From: Microbacterium sp. 10M-3C3
Lineage (GTDB): Bacteria; Actinomycetota; Actinomycetes; Actinomycetales; Microbacteriaceae
Reading direction: 5' to 3'
Assembly: GCF_003931875.1 (NCBI RefSeq)
Contig: NZ_CP034245.1
Coordinates: 1,426,001 to 1,490,000, forward strand
Length of the DNA stretch: 64,000 nt
Part shown: positions 19,118 through 26,613 of the stretch, one piece after another
Layout of the letters: every line of letters starts with the position of its first letter
Numbering within the stretch: the stretch's first letter is position 1
Made by a program: the position numbers and the translations under genes
Notes under the pieces: generated by a model
What the model was told of the DNA's origin: nothing
Seen by the model: the letters and a program-made list of their open reading frames with translations, nothing else
Database searches by the model: none

Positions 19118-20049
19118 ACGAGGTGAGCCGGCGCAACGAATGCAGTGCGGCGTGGTCACGCGGTCGGATCTGGGGCAGGCCGGCGGACAGGAGGAGGGCA
19201 GCGAGGGGGTCAGCCGCCACTGTCTCCGCCCATCCCCAGTGGGGGACGGCACGCACGCCGGCCGCGATCAGGCGCGCGTCGCGGGCGTGTCGAGCCCTCA
19301 GGAGCTCGCGCGTGTCGCCGAAACGCCCGTCGTACTTGTGATCGCCGTCCCCTTCGCCGGCGATTCCGTACGCGCGCCAGAACTTGTCGACGCGGTCGGC
19401 GCCGATCCACACCTGCAGTTCGGGTTCCGGAAACCCCAGCCACTCGACCACCGCTCGGTCAACCGACTCCAGCACGGACCCAGGCGTCGCGGACGCGCGC
19501 GTGAGCCCATCGCGCATGTCGACGACCGCGACTGGACGCCCGGCTCTCGTTGCACGCGACGAGGTGCTCCACGCGGAGAGTCGGATCAAGGCGGAGCGCG
19601 GCATCCGCCACGGCCAGCCCCACCGCATGGTGGCGTGCGCGCGCGAGGTCGACCACGGTGTCTGTGAGGCTGGTCGCCGGGACCCCCTCCGCACGGACGA
19701 GCTCACGAGGCTCAGAAGTCGTGTGGACGCGTACTCCGCCGGACATTCGAGAGCGCGTGTCGTCACCGCCGAGCACGTGCACCTCGGATGGCTCGCCGAA
19801 GAGCGGAAGGCCGTGGAGCGCGGCGGCCGATTCCAGCGCATAGGTCGCATCGGGGTGGCGCATGCTGGCCGCATGCACACGAGCTCTGTACCGCTCCCAC
19901 GGCGCGAGCGTCCGCCAGCGGTCGCGAGGCGCGTAGATGCCGCGCGTCACGCGGTGAAGGGCGCCGCCCTCGATCGCGCGCCCACTGTGCGCAACGGCGC
20001 CGACCGGGATGAGCGGCACCGGGGAGGACTGCATGTCGGGTGTGACCAT
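19116..20049 (-). pseudogene. Frameshifted AbiEi-like / DUF559-like protein
   Basis: The N-terminal part (20049 down to about 19540) reads as an AbiEi-type antitoxin winged helix: GALHRVTRGIYAPRDRW, ATYALESAAALHGLPLFG, EVHVLGGDD and TDTVVDLARA. The C-terminal part in another frame (about 19555 to 19116) reads VVDMRDGLTRAS, SVLESVDRAVVEWLGFPEPELQ and GDGDHKYDGRFGDT, ending AVPHWGWAE. That is the DUF559/Vsr-like nuclease-fold half usually fused to it in actinobacteria. A one-base shift between roughly 19530 and 19560 separates the halves. It could be a real lesion or a sequencing error. No toxin gene partner lies beside it, and the 68-bp repeats bracket it. Confidence 0.7.
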
Positions 20050-20142
20050 TCGCCGAGCATGCGGGCGCTCGGTTGCGCGCGGCCGTGACCCCGACGCATC
20101 CGTGGATAACGGTCCCCTGTGGAGACATCCCCGTCCTCAGGC

Positions 20143-20210
20143 CGCGAGAGCCCATCCGCGGCGCCAGAACACCGCCGCCAACGGTGCTTTCGCGCCGCGA
20201 TTGGGTTCTC
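20143..20210. repeat. 68-bp palindromic repeat, copy B
   Basis: Same length and outline as the copy at 19050, ending in the same ATTGGGTTCTC-type arm. The arms are less perfect (GAGAGCCCATCCGCG against CCGCGATTGGGTTCTC). It lies five bases beyond the stop of the CPBP gene, so it could also act as its terminator. Confidence 0.75.
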
Positions 20211-20214
20211 GCCG

Positions 20215-21072
20215 TCAGGGGCTCGGGGTGGGGGCGGGGGCGGGGGCGAAGAGGCCGGGCCACCACGCGGCGGCGAGGGGGTAGCCGACGAACGCGATCA
20301 CGTCGATAAGGGTGTGGGCGATCACGAGCGGCATCACGCGCCCCCAGCGCCGGTAGCACCAGCCGAACACGAGACCCATGGCGACGTTGCCGACGATCGA
20401 TCCGAAGCCCTGGTACGCGTGGTAGGCGCCGCGCAGGAGCGCCGTCGCGGCGATGATCCACCACCAGCCCCACCCGAGGCGACGGAGGCGGTCGAACAGG
20501 TAGCCGAGGAAGATCACCTCCTCCGTCAGTCCCGCCCGCACCGCCGCGAGCAGCAGGAGCGGGATCGTCCACACGGACGGATCCAGCGGTGCGGTGTCCA
20601 CGAGCCGCGTGATGCCGAGCGCGCGCCCGAGGGCGTACAGGCCGAGCCCGGGGATGCCGATCACCGCGAGGAGCGCGACCGCCCGGCCGACGTCGCCACC
20701 GAAGCGGCGGAAGTCGAGCCCGATGCGCCGGAACGCCGCCTGGCCGGGCTCCCACAGCAGCAGGATCACCAGGGCGATCGGCGCGAACGCGAACAGCTGC
20801 GACAGGAACTGGCCGAGCACGTCCCAGAACTCGGCGGCGGATGCGCCGGGGTTGAGGGAGGTCTGCTGGTCGCCCAGGGCTACCTCGCTCTGCAGCGCCT
20901 GGATCAGCGAGAGCACGGAGGAGACCGCCGAACGGCCCACCGACAGGGCCAGGACGATCGCGATCTCGCACCACAACCGGATGCGGCGCCCGCGATCCGC
21001 GGGCGGCAGCGCTGGAGGAAAACTCACACCCTTGCGGGCCCCCAGGAACGACACCTTGTCAGATTGCCACAC
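20215..21072 (-). CDS. CPBP-family intramembrane metalloprotease-like protein
   Basis: This 285-residue protein has about seven or eight membrane segments. The CPBP (CAAX protease/Abi) motifs are present in order: AGLTEEVIFLGYLFDRL with the paired glutamates, RGAYHAYQG with a histidine, and the final HTLIDVIAF. Such proteins process prenylated or other membrane substrates, or protect against bacteriocins. The substrate here is unknown. The ATG at 21072 is used; an alternative GTG (VSFLGARKG) is seven codons in. The gene diverges from the peptide transporter operon. Confidence 0.82.
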   Translation of the reverse strand: MWQSDKVSFLGARKGVSFPPALPPADRGRRIRLWCEIAIVLALSVGRSAVSSVLSLIQALQSEVALGDQQTSLNPGASAAEFWDVLGQFLSQLFAFAPIALVILLLWEPGQAAFRRIGLDFRRFGGDVGRAVALLAVIGIPGLGLYALGRALGITRLVDTAPLDPSVWTIPLLLLAAVRAGLTEEVIFLGYLFDRLRRLGWGWWWIIAATALLRGAYHAYQGFGSIVGNVAMGLVFGWCYRRWGRVMPLVIAHTLIDVIAFVGYPLAAAWWPGLFAPAPAPTPSP

Positions 21073-21101
21073 GCCCCGGCGGACGAGTTAAGGGTATGTA
21101 A

Positions 21102-21152
21102 CGTTTCCCCCAGGGGTTTTGACCAACCCTGAACGGATACTTATCGTTTCCC
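21102..21152 (+). promoter_or_regulatory. Promoter of the peptide ABC transporter operon
   Basis: TTGACC (21119-21124) and TATCGT (21142-21147) are 17 bases apart, a good sigma-70 type promoter. The word CGTTTCCC occurs at 21102-21109 and again at 21145-21152, one copy upstream of -35 and one over -10, so it could be an operator pair. The leader of about 65 bases ends in AGGAGGAA before the GTG at 21220. Confidence 0.6.
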
Positions 21153-21219
21153 TAACCGCGCCCCCCCGGACGGGTGATCCCTGCTGGGCGGGCGCATAAC
21201 CCCTGCACAGGAGGAATCA

Positions 21220-23052
21220 GTGAAAGCAACGCGCATCTCGGCCGCGGTCGCTCTGACCGCGGTGGGTGCACTCGCGATCTCGGGTTGTTCGGCCGCCGGC
21301 GGCGGCAACAACGACGACTCGGGTCTCGTCGAGGGCTCCTCGATCACGGCCGCGTGGAACCAGGCGTTCTACTCCATGAACGGCAACACGTCGTATGGAA
21401 ACGCCACCGCCAACAACAACATCAACTACCTGGTGCTGGGCGGATTCAACTACTACAACAACACGCCCGAGCTCGTGAAGGACACCTCCTTCGGCTCGTA
21501 CGAAGTGGTCAGCGAAGACCCGCTCACCGTGACCTACACGGTCAAGGACGGCGTCAAGTGGTCGGACGGCACCCCCGTCGACGCGGCCGACCTCCTCCTG
21601 AACTGGGCCGCGCTCTCGCGCGCGCTCGACACCCCCGACTTCGACCCGGCGGAGTTCACCGACCCCGAGACGGGCGAGTTCACCGACGCGTTCCCGAAGG
21701 ACGTCGTCTACTTCGACTCCGGCGCCGTCCCCGGCACGCGCTTCGGCCTCGTCTCGCAGACGCCGGAGATCGGCGACGACGGTCGCTCGATCACGATGAC
21801 CTACGACTCGCCGTACGTCGACTGGGAGCTCGCGTTCGCGTCGCCCCTGCCGGCGCACATCGTCGCGGAGAAGGCCCTCAACATCGACAACGCCGAGGAC
21901 GCCAAGAAGGCGGTCATCGACGCGATCGACAACAAGGACCAGGCCGCGCTGGCTTCGCTCTCGGCGTTCTGGAACTCGGGCTTCAACTTCACCGCGATGC
22001 CCGAGGACAAGGACCTCGTCACCGCGAGCGGCCCGTACATGATCTCCGACTTCGTCGCCGACCAGTACGTGACCCTCACGGCGAACCCCGAGTACAACGG
22101 CGACAACAAGCCGAACGTCGAGGAGATCACCATCCGGTTCATCCCCGACCCGCTGGCCGCCGTCCAGGCGCTCCAGAACGGCGAGGTGGACATCATCTCC
22201 CCGCAGGCGACCGCTGACATCACCACGGCGCTCAACGGCATCGACGGCATCACCGTCGACACCGGCCTCGAGGGCACGTACGAGCACGTCGACCTGCAGT
22301 TCAACAACGGCAAGAACCCCGAGAACATCTTCTCGAAGCCGGAGGTCCGTCAGGCGTTCCTGAAGACCATCCCGCGTCAGGAGATCCTCGACACGCTCAT
22401 CAAGCCGATCATCGGCGACGACGCGACCCTGCGCGACTCGCAGATCTTCGTGCCGGGCGCCGAGGGCTACGACGACTCCGTCGCCGACAACGGCTCGTCC
22501 GCGTATGCCGAGCCGGACATCGAGGGCGCGAAGCAGCTGCTGGCCCAGTCGGGCGTCACCGACACGTCGGTGTGCCTCCTGTACGCGAGCAACAACCCGC
22601 GTCGTGTCAACGAGTTCTCCCTCATCCAGCAGTCCGCCGCGCAGGCCGGCTTCAACGTGACCGACTGCGGCTCCACCGAGTGGAGCGGTCTGCTGGGCAC
22701 GCCGGGCGCGTACGACGCATCGCTGTTCGGATGGCAGTCGACGAGCCTCGGCGTCACCGACTGGACGGCCACGTTCCAGACCGGCGGCATCAACAACCTG
22801 AACTTCTACTCGAACTCGCGGATCGATGAGATCAGCGAGGAGATCTCGAAGGAGTTCGACGCCGACAAGCAGATCGCTCTGCAGCAGGAGGCGGACAAGA
22901 TCCTGTGGGAGGACGGTTACGGCGTGACCATCTTCCAGTTCCCGAACGTGACGGCCACGAGCGACCGGGTCGAGGGTGTCGACCCGTCGATCCTCGCGCC
23001 GACCATCTTCTGGAACGCCTGGGATTGGAAGGTCGCGGGCGGCAGCGAGTAA
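21220..23052 (+). CDS. Peptide/nickel-type ABC transporter substrate-binding lipoprotein
   Basis: This 610-residue protein has a lipoprotein signal peptide with the lipobox AISGC, so Cys23 would be lipidated and the protein anchored outside the membrane. The body is a family 5 solute-binding protein: NYLVLGGFNYY, TVTYTVKDGVKWSDGTPV-type sequence, FIPDPLAAVQALQNGEVDII and a long C-terminal lobe. It should deliver oligopeptides or similar ligands to the permeases downstream. It starts at a GTG behind AGGAGG. A perfect hairpin separates it from the permease gene, fitting higher expression of the binding protein. Confidence 0.9.
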   Translation: MKATRISAAVALTAVGALAISGCSAAGGGNNDDSGLVEGSSITAAWNQAFYSMNGNTSYGNATANNNINYLVLGGFNYYNNTPELVKDTSFGSYEVVSEDPLTVTYTVKDGVKWSDGTPVDAADLLLNWAALSRALDTPDFDPAEFTDPETGEFTDAFPKDVVYFDSGAVPGTRFGLVSQTPEIGDDGRSITMTYDSPYVDWELAFASPLPAHIVAEKALNIDNAEDAKKAVIDAIDNKDQAALASLSAFWNSGFNFTAMPEDKDLVTASGPYMISDFVADQYVTLTANPEYNGDNKPNVEEITIRFIPDPLAAVQALQNGEVDIISPQATADITTALNGIDGITVDTGLEGTYEHVDLQFNNGKNPENIFSKPEVRQAFLKTIPRQEILDTLIKPIIGDDATLRDSQIFVPGAEGYDDSVADNGSSAYAEPDIEGAKQLLAQSGVTDTSVCLLYASNNPRRVNEFSLIQQSAAQAGFNVTDCGSTEWSGLLGTPGAYDASLFGWQSTSLGVTDWTATFQTGGINNLNFYSNSRIDEISEEISKEFDADKQIALQQEADKILWEDGYGVTIFQFPNVTATSDRVEGVDPSILAPTIFWNAWDWKVAGGSE

Positions 23053-23160
23053 TCGCTCACGCTGACGGTGGCGTCGGCGGGTCCTCCGGGTCCTGCCGGC
23101 GCCGCCGCTGGGAACGGGGAGAGAACGCTCCTCGAGACCGCGCGTACACTTTCTCAGTCG

Positions 23161-23197
23161 GATGCGCTGCCGTGGGCAGAACCCGCGGCAGCGCATC
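23161..23197 (+). promoter_or_regulatory. Perfect 12-bp intercistronic hairpin
   Basis: GATGCGCTGCCG (23161-23172) and CGGCAGCGCATC (23186-23197) pair perfectly with a 13-base loop. It sits in the 180-bp gap between the binding protein and the first permease. A short TTG follows. Partial termination or protection of the upstream mRNA from 3' decay would both raise the binding protein above the permeases. Confidence 0.65.
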
Positions 23198-23232
23198 TTG
23201 CTGACCCGAACCGATTGGCAGGCAGCCTACCC

Positions 23233-24750
23233 ATGGCTTCATTCATCGTTCGGCGGCTGATCGCATCGATCTTCGTGCTCTTTGCCGCCACGTACCTGAT
23301 GTACATCCTCACGGCGTACTCAGGTGACCCCCTCGAGGACCTCAAACAGAGCAACTCCCCGAACAAGCAGGCGCTCATCGATGCGCGCATCAAACTCCTC
23401 GATCTCGACATCCCGCCGTTCCTGCGCTACTTCCTGTGGCTGGGACGGCTCTTCCAGGGCAACTTCGGCATCAGCGTCCAGAACCAGCCCGTCAACGCCC
23501 TCCTCCAGAACGCGATCACGTCGACGCTGACGCTGGTCACGATCGCGACGGTGCTCGCGATCATCCTGGGTCTCATCGTCGGCATCGTCTCGGCCTTGCG
23601 CCAGTACAGCGGCTTCGACTACTCGGTGACGCTCGTCGCCTTCCTGTTCTTCTCGCTGCCGATCTTCTGGGTCGCGGTGCTGCTCAAGCAGTACGGCGCG
23701 ATCCAGATCAACGACTGGCTCGACGATCCGGTGATCCCGCTGCCGGCCCTGCTGCTGATCTCCGTCGTGGCCGGCCTGCTGTGGATGTCGATCATCGGCG
23801 GCTCGTGGAAGCGCCGCCTGATCGTCCTGGGCGTCTCGGCGGTCGCGACCGGCGCCGTGCTCGGCGTGCTCTCGGCCACGCGCTGGTTCGCCGACCCGAG
23901 CATCGGCATCGTCGTGCTGGCGATCCTCGCGATCGGACTGGCGTTCGGCATCACCGCCATCGTCGCGGGCCTGAAGAACCGCCGCGCGCTGTATGCGGCG
24001 CTCGCGACCGCGGTGCTGGGCATCGCGCTGTACTACCCCGCCGTGTCGTTCTTCCTCAACGGCATCGAGCTGCCGCTGTTCCTCGGCCTCGCGGTGCTGA
24101 CGGTGCTCGTCAGCGGCGCGATCGGCTTCGCGTTCGGCGGCGCCGACCGGGGTCCCGTCATCCGCTCGGCCATCTTCACCGGCGTGCTCGTGGCGGGCCT
24201 CATCGCGCTCGACAAGTACATGTCGTACTGGGCGGCCTACGCGAACTCGTCGCGTGTGCGCGGGCGTCCGATCGCCACGGTGGGCGCGCAGACGCCCGGC
24301 CTCGGCGGCAACTTCTGGGTGCAGGGCATCGACCTCTACACGCACCTGATCCTGCCGACGATCGCGATCATCCTGATCTCGTTCGCCAGCTACACGCGGT
24401 ACTCGCGCGCGAGCCTGCTCGAGGTGCTGAACCAGGACTACATCCGCACCGCGCGCGCGAAGGGCCTCACGCAGCGCACGGTGATCGTGCGCCACGCGTT
24501 CCGCAACGCGCTCATCCCCATCACGACGATCATCGCGTTCGACGTGGGCGCGATCGTCGGCGGCGCGGTCGTCACCGAGACGGTCTTCGGCTGGACGGGC
24601 ATGGGACGCCTGTTCGTCGACGGCTTGCGCGTGGCCGACCTGAACCCCGTCATGGCGTTCTTCGTCGTCACCGGCGCCCTCGCGGTGCTGTTCAACCTGA
24701 TCGCCGACCTGCTGTACGCGGCGCTCGACCCCCGGATCAAGGTGTCCTGA
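23233..24750 (+). CDS. Peptide ABC transporter permease (DppB-like) with large membrane insertion
   Basis: This permease has 505 residues where DppB/OppB proteins usually have 310-340. The ends are normal: MASFIVRRLIASIFVLFAATYL at the start (part shown), NFGISVQNQPVNALL, SLPIFWVAVLL, then HLILPTIAII and the coupling helix with DYIRTARAKGLTQ (402-414). Between residues about 155 and 360 there are roughly 200 additional residues with about six hydrophobic segments and no motif I recognise. The ATG at 23233 gives the usual MASFIVRR start. It overlaps the next permease as TGATG. Confidence 0.88.
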   Translation: MASFIVRRLIASIFVLFAATYLMYILTAYSGDPLEDLKQSNSPNKQALIDARIKLLDLDIPPFLRYFLWLGRLFQGNFGISVQNQPVNALLQNAITSTLTLVTIATVLAIILGLIVGIVSALRQYSGFDYSVTLVAFLFFSLPIFWVAVLLKQYGAIQINDWLDDPVIPLPALLLISVVAGLLWMSIIGGSWKRRLIVLGVSAVATGAVLGVLSATRWFADPSIGIVVLAILAIGLAFGITAIVAGLKNRRALYAALATAVLGIALYYPAVSFFLNGIELPLFLGLAVLTVLVSGAIGFAFGGADRGPVIRSAIFTGVLVAGLIALDKYMSYWAAYANSSRVRGRPIATVGAQTPGLGGNFWVQGIDLYTHLILPTIAIILISFASYTRYSRASLLEVLNQDYIRTARAKGLTQRTVIVRHAFRNALIPITTIIAFDVGAIVGGAVVTETVFGWTGMGRLFVDGLRVADLNPVMAFFVVTGALAVLFNLIADLLYAALDPRIKVS

Positions 24751-25961
24751 TGACCACGACTGAAAACCCCACCGACGAGCGCGAGGCGCTCGCACAGGCC
24801 GAGGTCTCCATCGAGCAGAAGGAGACCGAAGGCCTCAGCCAGGGACAGATCGTCCGCCGGCGGTTCTTCCGCCACCGTGGCGCGGTCGTCGGCATGATCG
24901 TGCTGGCGTTCATCGTCGTGCTGTCCTTCTCGTCCGTGGGTGTGAACCTGTGGGGACTGCGCATCACGGGCTGGTGGCCGTACAGCTGGGACCAGATCCC
25001 GCCGAAGGTCAACAACGGCGTGCCGACCCTCAGCCTCATCCCCGAGTTCCTCGGCGGCGCGGGCATCCGCTTCGGCGACCACCCGTTCGGCCAGGACGAG
25101 GTCGGCCGCGACATCTTCGCGGTCGTCATGCGCGGCGCGCAGCAGTCGCTCATGGTGATGGTGATCGCCGGCGTCGTCGCCACGATCATCGGCGTCGTGA
25201 TCGGCGCGCTCTCGGGCTACTACCGCAAGAGCGTGGATGCGGTCCTCATGCGCTTCACGGACATCGTCATCACCATCCCGCTCATCGTCATCGGCGCGGT
25301 GCTCGGCAACGCGCTCGGCTCGCTGGGTGCGGCGGTGCTGGGTGTCGTGATCGGACTCTTCGCGTGGACCGCCATGGCGCGGCTCGTGCGCGGCGAGTTC
25401 CTCTCGCTGCGCGAGCGCGAGTTCGTGGATGCGGCGCGGGTGTCGGGCGCGCGGGACCGCCGGATCATCTTCCGGCACATCCTGCCCAACGCCGTCGGCG
25501 TCATCGTCGTGAACGCGACGCTGCTGATGGCCGGTGCGATTCTTCTGGAGTCCGCGCTGAGCTACCTCGGCTTCGGCGTCGTGAACCCCGACACCTCGCT
25601 CGGGAAGATCGTGTCCGACAACCAGGCGGCGTTCTCGACGCGTCCGTGGCTGTTCTGGTGGCCCGGCATCTTCATCATCGCGATCGCGCTGTGCGTCAAC
25701 TTCATCGGCGACGGCCTGCGCGACGCGTTCGACCCGCGTCAGAAGAAGATGCCGAGCGAGCGCGCGATGCGTCGTGCGGGCCGCGGGGGCGGACCGGTGC
25801 CGGTGGCCCTCGCGGAGGCGGGCGCCGAGACGGAGCCGCGCGCGTCGACGGTCACGGTCGGGGGAGAGGCCGCCTTCACGGGCGACGTCACCAACTACCA
25901 CGACCCGCGTCCCGAGGAGCCCGGCGACCGGCGGCATGAGCCGCTCGATCCGGAGCGGTAG
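24750..25961 (+). CDS. Peptide ABC transporter permease (DppC-like)
   Basis: This 403-residue membrane protein matches DppC. It has a short cytoplasmic N-terminus, HPFGQDEVGRDIFAVVMRGA, and the coupling helix FVDAARVSGARDRRIIFRH, with SYLGFGVVNPDTSLGKIV near the end. It extends about 75 residues past its last membrane segment, rich in Arg, Pro, Glu and Gly, which is longer than usual. It pairs with the oversized permease to form the membrane channel. Its stop lies only eight bases from the stop of the antisense PH-domain gene. Confidence 0.9.
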   Translation: MTTTENPTDEREALAQAEVSIEQKETEGLSQGQIVRRRFFRHRGAVVGMIVLAFIVVLSFSSVGVNLWGLRITGWWPYSWDQIPPKVNNGVPTLSLIPEFLGGAGIRFGDHPFGQDEVGRDIFAVVMRGAQQSLMVMVIAGVVATIIGVVIGALSGYYRKSVDAVLMRFTDIVITIPLIVIGAVLGNALGSLGAAVLGVVIGLFAWTAMARLVRGEFLSLREREFVDAARVSGARDRRIIFRHILPNAVGVIVVNATLLMAGAILLESALSYLGFGVVNPDTSLGKIVSDNQAAFSTRPWLFWWPGIFIIAIALCVNFIGDGLRDAFDPRQKKMPSERAMRRAGRGGGPVPVALAEAGAETEPRASTVTVGGEAAFTGDVTNYHDPRPEEPGDRRHEPLDPER

Positions 25962-25969
25962 CAGTGTTG

Positions 25970-26581
25970 CTACGGGACGAGCAGACCCGCGAGCGTCGCG
26001 GCGGCCAGCACCGCCAGCGTCGCGATGGTCGCGACGTGCCACGTCGTGCGGGTCGCCCCGGGCTCCACGCCGCTGTCGAACAGGCCCGCGTCGCGCAGCT
26101 GCTCCCAGTGGGAGCGGATGACGTGCGCGAGCCCGCCCGACGTGGTCGACAGGGCGTCGCTCGGGCGCAGGCTCCCGTGCTCGCCGGCGGCCGACTCGGC
26201 GACTCCGTCGAAGTCGGCGCGGGCGAGCCCGAACGCGCGATGGCGGCCCGGCGCGGGGCTGACCCACACGGGCACGCGGCCGTTCGTCGTGAACAGCGTC
26301 AGGGCATAGCGCGTGTCGACGCGCTGGATCGCCGGCCACGACACGAACGTCGTGCGCAGCACGTTCACGACCGTGACGCCGTGCTCCTGCACGGCCAGGC
26401 GCGGGCGCCAGAACAGCGCCCAGGCCGCGAATCCGACGAAGACCAGGGCCCACGCGTATCGCAGCGCGGACGACGGGTCCTGCCACACCATGACGCCGAC
26501 ACCGACGGCGCACACACCGATGGTCACGACAGCGAGAACCCGACTGGGGATGGGCCGGAAGGTCACCTCTTGGAACGCCAC
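25970..26581 (-). CDS. PH-domain membrane protein, antisense within the transporter operon
   Basis: This 203-residue protein has two membrane segments near the start (about 14-55), then a bacterial PH-like domain (PRLAVQEHGVTVVNVLRTT, VSWPAIQRVDTRYAL, VPVWVSPAPG), and a last hydrophobic segment at the C-terminus. Such small PH proteins are common in actinobacteria and have no assigned reaction. It lies opposite to and between the second permease and the ATPase gene, with gaps of 8 and 32 bp. Transporter mRNA reaching the ATPase gene must therefore run antisense through it. Confidence 0.75.
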   Translation of the reverse strand: MAFQEVTFRPIPSRVLAVVTIGVCAVGVGVMVWQDPSSALRYAWALVFVGFAAWALFWRPRLAVQEHGVTVVNVLRTTFVSWPAIQRVDTRYALTLFTTNGRVPVWVSPAPGRHRAFGLARADFDGVAESAAGEHGSLRPSDALSTTSGGLAHVIRSHWEQLRDAGLFDSGVEPGATRTTWHVATIATLAVLAAATLAGLLVP

Positions 26582-26613
26582 GACCTCAAGCTTCTCAGGG
26601 ATGGGAACCTCAC

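Noticed and set aside
20101-20110. A DnaA-box-like word (complement of TTATCCACG), and another at 52615-52625 (CTGTCCACA)
   Set aside because: Each is alone, with no cluster, AT-rich region or dnaA/dnaN genes, so no origin is supported.
19050-20210. Insertion sequence or integron ends around the AbiEi-like gene
   Set aside because: There is no transposase or integrase and I see no target-site duplication beside the palindromes. I call them repeats only.
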